The notes beneath the pieces were generated by a model. That model ran no database searches. It was not told where the DNA came from and worked only from the letters and a program-made list of their open reading frames with translations. Below, piece after piece: positions 1 to 10,234 of a DNA stretch of 64,000 nt. The position numbers and the translations under genes were made by a program. How positions within the stretch are numbered: the first letter of the stretch is position 1; every line of letters starts with the position of its first letter. The stretch is from Knoellia sp. S7-12 (GTDB lineage: Bacteria > Actinomycetota > Actinomycetes > Actinomycetales > Dermatophilaceae), in contig NZ_CP155449.1 in NCBI RefSeq assembly GCF_040518285.1, positions 2,976,001 through 3,040,000 on the forward strand, in the 5' to 3' direction.

Positions 1-59
1 CAGACACGGGCCCCATGCTCGCAGATCGCACCGCTCGCCCCGACGGAACGCTCGCCTGA

Positions 60-1547
60 TCAACGTGATCCTCGTCCGAAATGGGTGCGCGCCCTGGCAC
101 GGCCGACACGTGTCTCCGGCGCGGGGGCGAGATCGGGGCGCACGACGTCGACGATCCGGGCAACGGCTCGCGCCACCGGCGCCGCCGGTGCTGACTCGAC
201 GAGGCTGCGGCCGGTGAGGAGGGCGGCGTCGCACTCGTCGGGCGCCCACGGCACGAAGAGAGGTGCCTCGAGTCCGGCGAACCGGCCGAGCACGTCGGCG
301 ATCGCCTTCTCGGGCTTGGCGCCGGTGGCCGACGCCCGCACCTTGTTGACGACGATGATCGGCTCGGGCGAGGGCACGACTCCGACGTCCTGGACAGCGC
401 GAACAAGACGCTGCAGGCCAATGGGGTCCGCACCGCCGACGACCACGAGACTGTCGCTGGCCTCGAGGGCGGTGAGCGTCGTCGCGTTGCGGCGTGGGGC
501 CGCCGTGTCATAGCTCAGCTCCTCGTCGTCCTCGATCGAGAACCCGCAGTCGACCACGACGTGGTCGACAAGACCCCGCGACTTCTCGAGGACGTCCTCG
601 ACGGCCGCGGCGCGCAACTCGGGCCACCTCTCAGGCTTGGGTATGCCGGTCAGTACGCGAAGTCCTGAACTCACCTCGGGTGCCACTCGGGAGAGCGAGG
701 CCCGGTCGAGCGTCCCTTGCTCCGAGGCGCGGGCGGCGGCCGCCACTCCTGGTGCCTCGTCGATGAGGGCCAGAGCCTGGGCGACGCTGGCGCCCCATGT
801 GTCGAGGTCGATGAGGAGCGTGCGGACGCCGCGGGAGGCGAGATCGGCGGCCAGGGTCACGGCGATCGTCGTGCGCCCTGGGGCACCGGTGGGCCCCCAG
901 ACGGCGGTGATGCGGGCGCGCCCCAGTTCACCTGTGTCGGTGTCATCGGCCTCGTTCATGCTGATGGTGGTCGCTGAGCCGACGCCATCGCTGGCGCCAC
1001 CGTTGACAGCGCCGCCAGCACCACCGCTGCGAGAGGTGTTGAGGGGCGCGGCGGGTCCATCCCCTGGTGTGCGCGGAGCCGGAGCCGCAGCAGGATCCTC
1101 GAGCCAGCGCGCCAGATCGGCGTCGGTGACCGTGGTCGCGCCGCTCGCGTGAGGGACAGCACCTGGGGCCGATCCGGCCGTCGGTCGCCCGCCACCCTCA
1201 GTCAGTTCAACGACGATGCGGGCCAACTCGTCTGGGCTGGCTCCTGGGCGGATGAGTGTGTTGACGCCCAATTGCCGCAGACGCGCCTCGCCCGCGTCAT
1301 CACCCGTCGCGACGAACGCCGCGACGCGCACGCCGTGACCGGCGAGGTGACGCAGGGCATCTCGGTCGAGCCCGCGGAAGTCGGCCGACACGATCGCGAC
1401 GTCGGCGATACCGGAGGCACCGGTCGACATGAGCTCGGCGACATCAGCGCACCGGCGCACGACGCTCACACCGGAGGCGGCTTCGACGGTCGTGACGAGC
1501 TGCTGCTCCTGATGGTGTGAGACCCCGGTGATGACGGCGGTCGTCAT
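60..1547 (-). CDS. CpaE-like MinD/ParA-family ATPase with pseudo-receiver N-terminus
   Basis: This 495-residue protein resembles CpaE, the MinD/ParA-type ATPase associated with Flp/Tad pilus assembly. Residues 1-115 look like a receiver-type domain without an obvious phospho-acceptor set. Residues 120-205 are a Gly/Ala/Pro-rich linker, and residues 213-480 are the ATPase. The Walker A loop is atypical, GPTGAPGRTT at 218-227, with Arg225 where MinD-family proteins carry the signature Lys. Later features (LLIDLDTWGASV, HVVVDCGFS, IIVVNKVR) follow the MinD fold. The start overlaps the end of the SAF-domain gene by 4 nt, so the two are translationally coupled. A TadA/CpaF-type ATPase would be expected beyond the left edge; a possible ATG lies at position 16 on this strand, but too little is visible to call it. 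The family is secure; whether it still hydrolyses ATP is not. Confidence 0.85.
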   Translation of the reverse strand: MTTAVITGVSHHQEQQLVTTVEAASGVSVVRRCADVAELMSTGASGIADVAIVSADFRGLDRDALRHLAGHGVRVAAFVATGDDAGEARLRQLGVNTLIRPGASPDELARIVVELTEGGGRPTAGSAPGAVPHASGATTVTDADLARWLEDPAAAPAPRTPGDGPAAPLNTSRSGGAGGAVNGGASDGVGSATTISMNEADDTDTGELGRARITAVWGPTGAPGRTTIAVTLAADLASRGVRTLLIDLDTWGASVAQALALIDEAPGVAAAARASEQGTLDRASLSRVAPEVSSGLRVLTGIPKPERWPELRAAAVEDVLEKSRGLVDHVVVDCGFSIEDDEELSYDTAAPRRNATTLTALEASDSLVVVGGADPIGLQRLVRAVQDVGVVPSPEPIIVVNKVRASATGAKPEKAIADVLGRFAGLEAPLFVPWAPDECDAALLTGRSLVESAPAAPVARAVARIVDVVRPDLAPAPETRVGRARARTHFGRGSR

Positions 1548-2221
1548 GACGCCTTGGGCGCCACCGCGCCCGGGACGGCCACGAGGGTGATCTTGGCGCC
1601 GAGGTCGACGTCGCCGACGAGCTCCTGCACCTTGTCCTTGGGAACCATCACCTGGACGGGCCGGGTGTCACCTGCCCCACCCATGACGTTGTCGTCGGTC
1701 GAGAGGCCCACCACGGTGACGGCTTCGAGGGCGAGGTTGGGTCCGGCGAATTCTGCGGACCCGACCGCCCCCTTGACCGGCGCCGCCGGGCGGTTGACAT
1801 AGACGTCGACCACCGACCCGGCCTGGAGCGTGGAGGCTGAGGTCGCATCGACCTGGAGGGTGACGGGCTGGGCCGTGGCCCTGTCGCGCGGCCCGACGGC
1901 GCTCTGCGGGATGATCTCGCCGGCCCGGACCTCTCGCAGCACGAAGAACTGCGCAGGTAGCCCGCCTTCGGCGCTGAGGTAGTCGCGCCCGGCGTCGCCA
2001 AGCTGGGCGTCGACGCGGACGACGTCCTCGGCGGTGAGCGGCTGGCCGGCCATGAGCCCTGCCTTCGCGGCATACATCGGCACACGGTCGTCGGCGCGGC
2101 TCATGACATAGGCGCCGATGGCAGTCGAGGCGAGGACGAGGAGCACGCCGATGAGGAGTCGGCTGTCGCGCCACGACGGCTTGCGCAGTCTCCGAGCGGT
2201 GGGTGTGGGCAGGTCACTCAT
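1544..2221 (-). CDS. SAF-domain (CpaB/RcpC-like) membrane-anchored protein
   Basis: 225-residue protein with a short basic N-terminus, one membrane segment at about residues 20-40 (LLIGVLLVLASTAIGAYVM) and an extracytoplasmic SAF-type domain. CpaB/RcpC proteins of Flp/Tad pilus loci share this plan. The domain shows the typical AAKAGLMAGQPLTAEDV and RAGEIIPQSAV segments. An upstream ATG at 2494 is in frame, but I chose 2221 because a GGAG ribosome site lies just before it and the extra 91 residues look non-coding. It is the first gene of the pair with the CpaE-like ATPase. Actinobacteria often keep this pair for pilus or surface-structure biogenesis; the exact role here is inferred. Confidence 0.8.
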   Translation of the reverse strand: MSDLPTPTARRLRKPSWRDSRLLIGVLLVLASTAIGAYVMSRADDRVPMYAAKAGLMAGQPLTAEDVVRVDAQLGDAGRDYLSAEGGLPAQFFVLREVRAGEIIPQSAVGPRDRATAQPVTLQVDATSASTLQAGSVVDVYVNRPAAPVKGAVGSAEFAGPNLALEAVTVVGLSTDDNVMGGAGDTRPVQVMVPKDKVQELVGDVDLGAKITLVAVPGAVAPKAS

Positions 2222-2340
2222 CGGGGGTGCTCCGTGTCGTGAGAACTGGCGGCCGGACATCGTCGAGGGATCGCCGCGCTCATCCCCCGAGGAAAGTGTG
2301 ACCCACAACGACGAGTCTGCGCGCGCGAAGACCCCACCCC

Positions 2341-2379
2341 TGTGGACAACCTCACCCGTGGGCGTGGACCTGTGGACAA
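2341..2379. promoter_or_regulatory. Two TGTGGACAA boxes (DnaA-box-like), 30 bp apart
   Basis: TGTGGACAA occurs at 2341-2349 and again at 2371-2379. Its complement, TTGTCCACA, is the preferred DnaA box of Streptomyces and related actinobacteria. Both copies lie in the 223-bp divergent gap between the SAF-domain gene and the BldC-like gene. Two perfect 9-mers three helical turns apart are unlikely by chance; binding itself is inferred. Confidence 0.45.
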
Positions 2380-2444
2380 GTCCGGCGGCTGGCCCAGCCT
2401 CTCGTGGCAGACTGTGAGGCGCAGACGAAGAGAGGAGCCAGCCC

Positions 2445-2657
2445 GTGGCCAAGAGGTTCATTGCGCTCACCGAGGTGTCCGAGATCCTCGACATCTCCTC
2501 GGCGCAGGCTTACGCGCTCGTGCGCTCCGGAGACCTCGCCGCGATCAAGGTCGGCGGCCGCGGTCAGTGGCGAGTCGAGACCACGGCGCTCGAGGAATAC
2601 ATCGAACGGATGTACTCCCAGACGCGCGACTTCGTCCGCACCCAGGGCGAGTCCTGA
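2445..2657 (+). CDS. BldC-like / excisionase-family helix-turn-helix protein
   Basis: Small 70-residue DNA-binding protein of the MerR-like excisionase class to which BldC belongs. The segment ALTEVSEILDISSAQAYALVRSGDLAAIKVGGRGQWRVETTALEEYI is a winged HTH: helix-turn-helix, then a wing (IKVGGRGQWRV) and a final helix. GTG start, with AGGAG 9 nt upstream. It stands alone, divergent from the SAF/CpaE pair and downstream of two DnaA-like boxes. BldC proteins bind DNA cooperatively as head-to-tail oligomers and act as developmental or global regulators in Streptomyces. Targets here cannot be read from sequence. Confidence 0.85.
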   Translation: MAKRFIALTEVSEILDISSAQAYALVRSGDLAAIKVGGRGQWRVETTALEEYIERMYSQTRDFVRTQGES

Positions 2658-2687
2658 CCGCTCCCCGCTGACCCACCGCGGGTCCGG

Positions 2688-3230
2688 TCAGCGCGCCTCC
2701 ACGAGCATGACCGCCCAGAAGGGCACCGTGTGACGACCTCGGAGATTCTCGGGTCGACGACTGTCGCCCAGCGCGTGCTCGGCCAGGTCGAGTGAATCCG
2801 CTCCGACGACGTCGATCGTGCCCGTGAGCACCTGACCACTCGTGTCGGTCACGGCCACTGCGGCCCGATCGCGCGAGAGCCCCCGCAGCGCATAGCCCAA
2901 TGCGAACCGTCTTGCCGTCCGTGCGCTCAAGGCACGTGCTGGCAGGCCGACGACCCCCGTGACCGCACGCAGCGGAACCACTGCCTGCCGCCCGTTCTCG
3001 AGCTGCACCAGCAACCAGTCCTCGCCGAGGTCGAGCAGCTCGCCCTGGACCTGCACACCCGCGAGCAACCGAAGTCGCAGGGCGGAGCCGGCCGCCGCCG
3101 CGAGGCGTGCGCCCAGCTCGACGCTGGCCCGCTCGCGACGCGTTCGATCGGCCACCTCGGAGTCTCGCTCACGCCGTTCCTCCGCGCCAAGCTGTGCCTC
3201 GAGGTCATCAAAGAGCTGGTCCCACCGCAT
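2688..3230 (-). CDS. Conserved actinobacterial protein, unknown function
   Basis: 180-residue cytoplasmic protein not assigned to a characterised family. Residues 1-40 form a charged helix (EAQLGAEERRERDSEVADR) that could be a coiled coil. Residues 45-95 look like a small beta barrel (LRLLAGVQVQGELLDLGEDW, LVQLENGRQAVVPLRAV), and the C-terminal half is mixed. Proteins of this layout are common in actinobacteria and are sometimes annotated only as hypothetical. The start was placed at ATG 3230, not at the in-frame 3755, because a TACGCT box lies 6 nt upstream, suggesting a leaderless transcript. It is transcribed divergently from the LysM gene. No signal peptide or membrane segment is visible. 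Confidence 0.75.
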   Translation of the reverse strand: MRWDQLFDDLEAQLGAEERRERDSEVADRTRRERASVELGARLAAAAGSALRLRLLAGVQVQGELLDLGEDWLLVQLENGRQAVVPLRAVTGVVGLPARALSARTARRFALGYALRGLSRDRAAVAVTDTSGQVLTGTIDVVGADSLDLAEHALGDSRRPENLRGRHTVPFWAVMLVEAR

Positions 3231-3303
3231 GGTCGGAGCGTAGAGCCCCCGCCTTCTGCGATTCCTGTTGCATCCACAAGCAACATGAAATATCGTCATC
3301 CGT
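3231..3303. promoter_or_regulatory. Divergent pair of leaderless promoters
   Basis: On the minus strand TACGCT (3237-3242) lies 6 nt before ATG 3230. On the plus strand TATCGT (3291-3296) lies 7 nt before ATG 3304. Both match the actinobacterial -10 form TANNNT at the distance expected when transcription starts at the start codon, and neither gene has a Shine-Dalgarno site. The stretch is locally AT-rich. Confidence 0.5.
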
Positions 3304-4233
3304 ATGCAAATCGACGCAAACGACATCAAACGACACAAAGGCGCCTCTCGAGCTCTCGTCGTGGTGCGCTTCGTCGCAGTCACCGTGGTCTCGCTCGTCG
3401 TCGGGCTGGCGGCAGCGTGGATCCTCGCCGTGGCGTGGATCGCGGCCCGGGCCAACGTCACTGCTCCCGGACCTGCGGCTGCTGACGAGCTGCTCGCCCT
3501 CGCCGCCGCGTCCCTCGCTGTGGCCATCGCGGCCTGGCTCGTCCTCGGGACGGCGCTCGAGGTTCTCGCGCACGTTCCCGGCCGCGTCGGACGGGTCGCG
3601 CAGGTCTGGGCCGATCGGCTCACTCCCGCCCTCGCCCGGCGGATCGCCGCGTTCGTGCTCGGTGTCGGCGTGGGTGTCGCCGGAGGTCCGACGCAGGCCG
3701 TCGCCAGTCCTCGCGGTGCGGTGACAGCCTCGTCAGTCACAGGTTCGTCCCTCACAGCCTCGTCGGTCCCTGATCCCGGCTTCGCGCCCGCTCACTCGGC
3801 CCCCGACCTCCCCGAGCTCGACCCGGGGTTCGGGCCCGCTACGTCCGGACCCGACTTCTCCCCCGCACCGATCGCACCGGCAACTGCGGGGTTCACGGCC
3901 GCCGCGCCCAACCCGGGCTTTGCGTCCGAGCCCGCGGCACCCGGCTTCACCCCAGCCGCTCCGCGTGTGCGCCCCCAGGCCGACCCCGGCCTCCTCGGCG
4001 GACGCGTGAACCCGACCCCTGACCGCGAGATCGTCGTCCACCGTGGCGACACGCTGTGGTCGATTGCCGCCCGTCACCTGGGCGCGCAGGCCTCCGATGC
4101 AGAGATCGCCCAGGCGTGGCCGCGGTGGTTCGACCTCAACCGTGGCCTCATCGGCGACGATCCCGACCACATCCTTCCCGGGCAGATCCTGCGCATTCCC
4201 GGCGCCGACCAGACAGCGAGCGTGAACCGATGA
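3304..4233 (+). CDS. LysM-domain membrane protein
   Basis: 309-residue membrane-anchored protein with a C-terminal LysM domain. Two hydrophobic segments (about residues 20-45 and 62-82) anchor the N-terminus, and a third (about 110-128) may act as a further span. A Pro/Ala/Gly-rich, disordered stalk covers 130-235. The LysM module is at 243-300 (VVHRGDTLWSIAARHLG, ILPGQILRIPG). LysM modules bind the GlcNAc-MurNAc backbone, so the tail probably touches peptidoglycan. It overlaps the Rv3235-family gene by 4 nt, so the two form an operon. Loci of this kind occur beside secA in other actinobacteria. No catalytic domain is present; it is probably structural or a tether. Confidence 0.85.
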   Translation: MQIDANDIKRHKGASRALVVVRFVAVTVVSLVVGLAAAWILAVAWIAARANVTAPGPAAADELLALAAASLAVAIAAWLVLGTALEVLAHVPGRVGRVAQVWADRLTPALARRIAAFVLGVGVGVAGGPTQAVASPRGAVTASSVTGSSLTASSVPDPGFAPAHSAPDLPELDPGFGPATSGPDFSPAPIAPATAGFTAAAPNPGFASEPAAPGFTPAAPRVRPQADPGLLGGRVNPTPDREIVVHRGDTLWSIAARHLGAQASDAEIAQAWPRWFDLNRGLIGDDPDHILPGQILRIPGADQTASVNR

Positions 4234-4775
4234 GCCCCACGACGATCTCCCACTTGCGGTCGGTCAAGGTTCTCTCGCCGGCGACCCAGCGACCTCCGGC
4301 GATCCCCTTGGCCGAGGCGATGCGCCGGTCGGTCGACGAGCTCGGCCACCCGGCATACATCCAGGACTCGCTCGCCGTCGACCTCGCACATGCAAGCGAC
4401 GCGCAGCTCTTCGGACCGCAGAGCACCTCCCGAGCAGACCTCCCGGAGCCGGGCCCGTGGGCCGGCCAGATCGCGCAGGCCATCGTCGAGGTGATGTCGG
4501 GCCTGCGGCCCGCGCCACAGGTCGTCCGATGGACGACCCCTCAGGTGTATGCCGTGATCGCCCGCCGCGGAGCCCTCGCCGCTCGCCGACGCGCAGCCAG
4601 GTCACGTGCCGTGGCGCAGCGGGCGGTCGTGCGCTCGGTCCACGTCAGCGAACCCGCTGACGGCGTCGCCGAGTGCAGCGTCGTCGTCAGCGAAGGTGCG
4701 CGCGTGCGAGCCATGGCGCTGCGCCTGAGCGGTCAGGACGGACGCTGGCGCGTCGAAGCACTTCAGATCGGCTGA
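4230..4775 (+). CDS. Rv3235-family protein
   Basis: 181-residue protein of the actinobacterial Rv3235 family, named after the M. tuberculosis gene near secA1. Function is unknown. The C-terminal half (about 75-180), with helices around WAGQIAQAIVEVMSGLRPAPQVVRWTTP split from a beta-rich tail ending RWRVEALQIG, is the conserved part. The N-terminal 60 residues are variable. ATG 4230 overlaps the LysM stop codon (ATGA), implying coupled translation, and the family's usual place next to secA is kept. No signal peptide or membrane segment is seen. A helper role in envelope or secretion biology is only a guess from context. Confidence 0.8.
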   Translation: MSPTTISHLRSVKVLSPATQRPPAIPLAEAMRRSVDELGHPAYIQDSLAVDLAHASDAQLFGPQSTSRADLPEPGPWAGQIAQAIVEVMSGLRPAPQVVRWTTPQVYAVIARRGALAARRRAARSRAVAQRAVVRSVHVSEPADGVAECSVVVSEGARVRAMALRLSGQDGRWRVEALQIG

Positions 4776-4823
4776 TCAAGACAGACTCGTGGCGACTTCT
4801 GCAGTCACCGCTGAGCCCGAAGT

Positions 4824-4905
4824 GTGAGCGAGTGATTGCGAAATAGTGCGGTGCGCGCGTTTGCGACGAAGGAGCAACTGAGCGTGCGCCGCACTATTTC
4901 GCAAT
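4824..4905. repeat. Palindromic dispersed repeat, copy 1
   Basis: Arms ATTGCGAAATAGTGCGG (from 4835) and its near-complement CCGCACTATTTCGCAAT (ending 4905) flank a non-palindromic core, GTTTGCGACGAAGGAGCAAC. It lies between the converging Rv3235-family and secA genes. A second copy, about 90% identical by eye, is at 31391-31465. The long stem could end transcription from both sides, but there is no T-tract, and the conserved core suggests a mobile REP/MITE-like element. Confidence 0.8.
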
Positions 4906-4926
4906 CAGACCAACGAGTTCAGCGGG

Positions 4927-7815
<2,889 letters not shown>

Positions 7816-7999
7816 GGGTAGAACTCCTCATTTGCCAATTTGTCTCGCTCGGCTTGCCTCGTTGACACTCGACGAGACCTGCCAAGGGTAGTCGAGCCGT
7901 AGGGACGGGCCACACCTGACGCGGCACTCCAATCGGCTCCAACGAAGGGGTCGGTTAATTCGGTTCCAAGAGCTGGACTTTCCGTGGTGACATTCGGGT

Positions 8000-9124
8000 A
8001 TGCCGTTCCCGGAATCCGTCCCGATCCTCACCGATGGTGTCGTGCGCCTTCGCGCACACAGCGAGCACGACGTCGATCGCATCGTCGAGCAGTGCACCGA
8101 CCCCGAGAGCCTGCTGTGGACCCAGGTCCCCCGGGACTACACCGCCGACATGGGGCGCGAGTGGATCGGGGAACTCGCCAAGGGTTGGGACGAGGGCGGT
8201 GCCCAGGGCTGGGCGATCGAAGAGGTCGCCGATGCACAGGGCCTTTTCCTCGGCTCGATCGACCTGCGCCCGAGGGCAGCCGGCCGGGCCGAACTCGGCT
8301 TCGGCCTCCACCCGCAGGGCCGAGGGCGTGGCCTCATGGCGCGCGCCGTGAAGCTGGTCAACCAGTACTGGTTCGACGCCGGCGGCAAACGGGTCGACTG
8401 GTATGCGAACCGCGGCAACTTCGCCTCGTGGGCGGTCGCCCGGGCAGCGGGTTTCGAGTTCATCACCACCCTGCCCGAGCACGTGCCTGACGGCGACGGT
8501 GTCCTGGTGGACACCTGGTTCGCCACTCTCGGTCGCGACGACGCGATGGAACCGCGCGCCGCGTGGATCACTCCCCCGGTCCTCGAGGCGGACGGGATCC
8601 GACTGCGGCAGTGGCGCGACACCGACGTGGAGACGGTCGACGAGCCGCGCCACCAGCCGCACTTCATCCCGGCTCGGGCCGTCCCCACAACCGACTCGTG
8701 GGGCGACTGGCTCATCCGCCGGCGTCTCAACATGGCTCGCGGGGTGGGATCCAACTGGTGCATCGCCGACGCCGAGACCGACGTCGCGCTGGGAGAGGCA
8801 CTCGTCTTCGTCCACGCTGGCGCGCTTGCCGACGGTGACACGGCCGAGCTCGGCTACTTCCTCTATCCGCGGGCGCGGGGTCGAGGCGCGGCGCGCCTTG
8901 CCGCTCGCCTCGCCGTGGGGCACGCCTTTGCCTCCAAGCAGGACGGTGGCCTCGGGTTGCGGCGGCTCGTCGCCGAGACCGCTGCCGACAACGCCGCGAG
9001 CAACGCGATCCTCGAGTCAGTCGGCTTCACCCGCTGGGGGCACGAGGCGGCCGCCGAGGCACCGGATGGTTCAGTCGGCCCCGCCGACCACTGGGAACTC
9101 CTCCGCCCCGAACCCACCCAATAG
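8000..9124 (+). CDS. Tandem GNAT-family N-acetyltransferase
   Basis: 374-residue protein made of two consecutive GNAT domains of the RimJ/RimL type (about residues 5-175 and 190-370). The acetyl-CoA-binding segments are visible in each half: ELGFGLHPQGRGRGLMARAV and ELGYFLYPRARGRGAARLAARL. Both keep the R-G-x-G/A loop. Each is followed by the usual N-x-A/N-S helix (NRGNFASWAVARAAGFEF and AADNAASNAILESVGFTRWG). Double-GNAT proteins often have one active and one structural half; both look intact here. The substrate is unknown (protein N-terminus, amino acid or small molecule). The ATG is part of a GTATGCC motif, and there is no clear ribosome site. A GACATT box near the start could serve a leaderless transcript. 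Confidence 0.85.
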   Translation: MPFPESVPILTDGVVRLRAHSEHDVDRIVEQCTDPESLLWTQVPRDYTADMGREWIGELAKGWDEGGAQGWAIEEVADAQGLFLGSIDLRPRAAGRAELGFGLHPQGRGRGLMARAVKLVNQYWFDAGGKRVDWYANRGNFASWAVARAAGFEFITTLPEHVPDGDGVLVDTWFATLGRDDAMEPRAAWITPPVLEADGIRLRQWRDTDVETVDEPRHQPHFIPARAVPTTDSWGDWLIRRRLNMARGVGSNWCIADAETDVALGEALVFVHAGALADGDTAELGYFLYPRARGRGAARLAARLAVGHAFASKQDGGLGLRRLVAETAADNAASNAILESVGFTRWGHEAAAEAPDGSVGPADHWELLRPEPTQ

Positions 9125-9168
9125 GAGCGTTGGGGACAGTGAACGTTCATTGTCCCCACCGTCCTATG
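9121..9168. terminator. Bidirectional palindromic terminator
   Basis: A near-perfect palindrome spans the 39 bp between two converging genes. GGGGACA and TGTCCCC arms enclose TGAACGTTCA, and ATAGGA and TCCTAT lie at the outer edges. It includes both stop-codon regions. It has no T-run, as is common for actinobacterial terminators. Confidence 0.7.
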
Positions 9169-10234
9169 GGTTGACCTGGAGCCGGGCGCGGGTGACTTCA
9201 CGCAGGACCGGGAGGCGCCGGCCCTCGCGCCCGACAACCGGATCGGCGTGGGCAAGCCCGCTGAGGACGGCTTCCTCGACGGCTTCGGCGACGGCGCGGA
9301 AGGCACTGTTGAGGAGCGCGACGTCTGGGTCGTTCACGGGCTTCGTGGTGGCGCTGAAGGCGAGCACGAGCTCGCCACTGCGGTGAGACGTCACGCAGCC
9401 GGTGCGGGCCAGTCCGTTCTGGGCTCTCACCGCGACCCGTCGCAGGGCGGCACTGTCGAGGGGTGCGTCGGTTGCCACGACGATGACCACCGACCCGGCA
9501 GACTCGGCGTCAGCCGTCCCGGCGTCTGCCACCTCGGAATGCGCCGGATCGCTGTCAGCCAACTCGGTCGGCAGCCCGGCCTGCAGCTGAACCGGCTGAC
9601 CACCGACGGTGAGGTCGCCCCACACACCGAAGTTGCTCACGAGCGCGACGCCCAGGTGGTGCGTGCCCTCTCCTGTCTCGAACATGCGGGACGCCGTGCC
9701 GAACCCACCGGCCATCCCGAACGTGCTCATGCCCGTCCCCGCACCGACCGTCCCCTCGGCAACCGGACCCTCGCTCGCCGCGTCGAGTGCCGCCGCGAGT
9801 TCGCCCTCACCACAGGTGTGCTCGCGGGGGTCGTTGACGAAGGCATCGTTGCACTCGAGGACGACGAGGTTCACCGAACGCCCGGTCGGGGCCCCGCCCA
9901 CGTCGGGTTCCTGGGCGAGACGCCGGCGCAGCAGAGCTGACTGGACGCCGGGCGCGGCAAACACGCTCGAGAAGGCAATCACGGACTCGAGGGTGCCGAG
10001 CTCGCCGATCTGGATCAGCCCCGCGGACTTGCCGTAGCCGTTGATGACGTGGCCTGCCGCGGGCAGTGGACGTGACTCGACATCAGGCGGAACGACCACA
10101 GTCACTCCGGTCGCCACGCCCCGGGACGCGTCCACGACGCTCGCGTGCCCGACGCGCACCCCGGGAACGTCCGTGATCGCGCCCGCCGGACCGGACGGCA
10201 TACGCCAGGTGGGAAGCCGTGGAACCCAACTCAC
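9164..10234 (-). CDS. P1-family peptidase (DmpA-like aminopeptidase)
   Basis: 356-residue self-processing Ntn-type hydrolase of peptidase family S58/P1, whose members include L-aminopeptidase D-Ala-esterase/amidase (DmpA) and beta-peptidyl aminopeptidases. The family is made as a precursor and cleaved before a Ser that becomes the nucleophile. Here the site is Gly247-Ser248 in SAGSVVIVVATDAPL. Other family blocks are ITDVPGVRVGH near the N-terminus, GTVGAGTGMSTFGMAGGFGTASR, and GLARTG. GTG 10234 overlaps the upstream stop by 4 nt (GTGA), so I preferred it to the in-frame ATG at 10267. It probably forms a two-gene unit with the YcaQ-like gene. Substrate class cannot be told from sequence. Confidence 0.87.
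   Translation of the reverse strand: MSWVPRLPTWRMPSGPAGAITDVPGVRVGHASVVDASRGVATGVTVVVPPDVESRPLPAAGHVINGYGKSAGLIQIGELGTLESVIAFSSVFAAPGVQSALLRRRLAQEPDVGGAPTGRSVNLVVLECNDAFVNDPREHTCGEGELAAALDAASEGPVAEGTVGAGTGMSTFGMAGGFGTASRMFETGEGTHHLGVALVSNFGVWGDLTVGGQPVQLQAGLPTELADSDPAHSEVADAGTADAESAGSVVIVVATDAPLDSAALRRVAVRAQNGLARTGCVTSHRSGELVLAFSATTKPVNDPDVALLNSAFRAVAEAVEEAVLSGLAHADPVVGREGRRLPVLREVTRARLQVNP

Noticed and set aside
7955..8923. 322-codon minus-strand frame opposite the double-GNAT gene
   Set aside because: Conserved acetyl-CoA-binding motifs lie on the plus strand.
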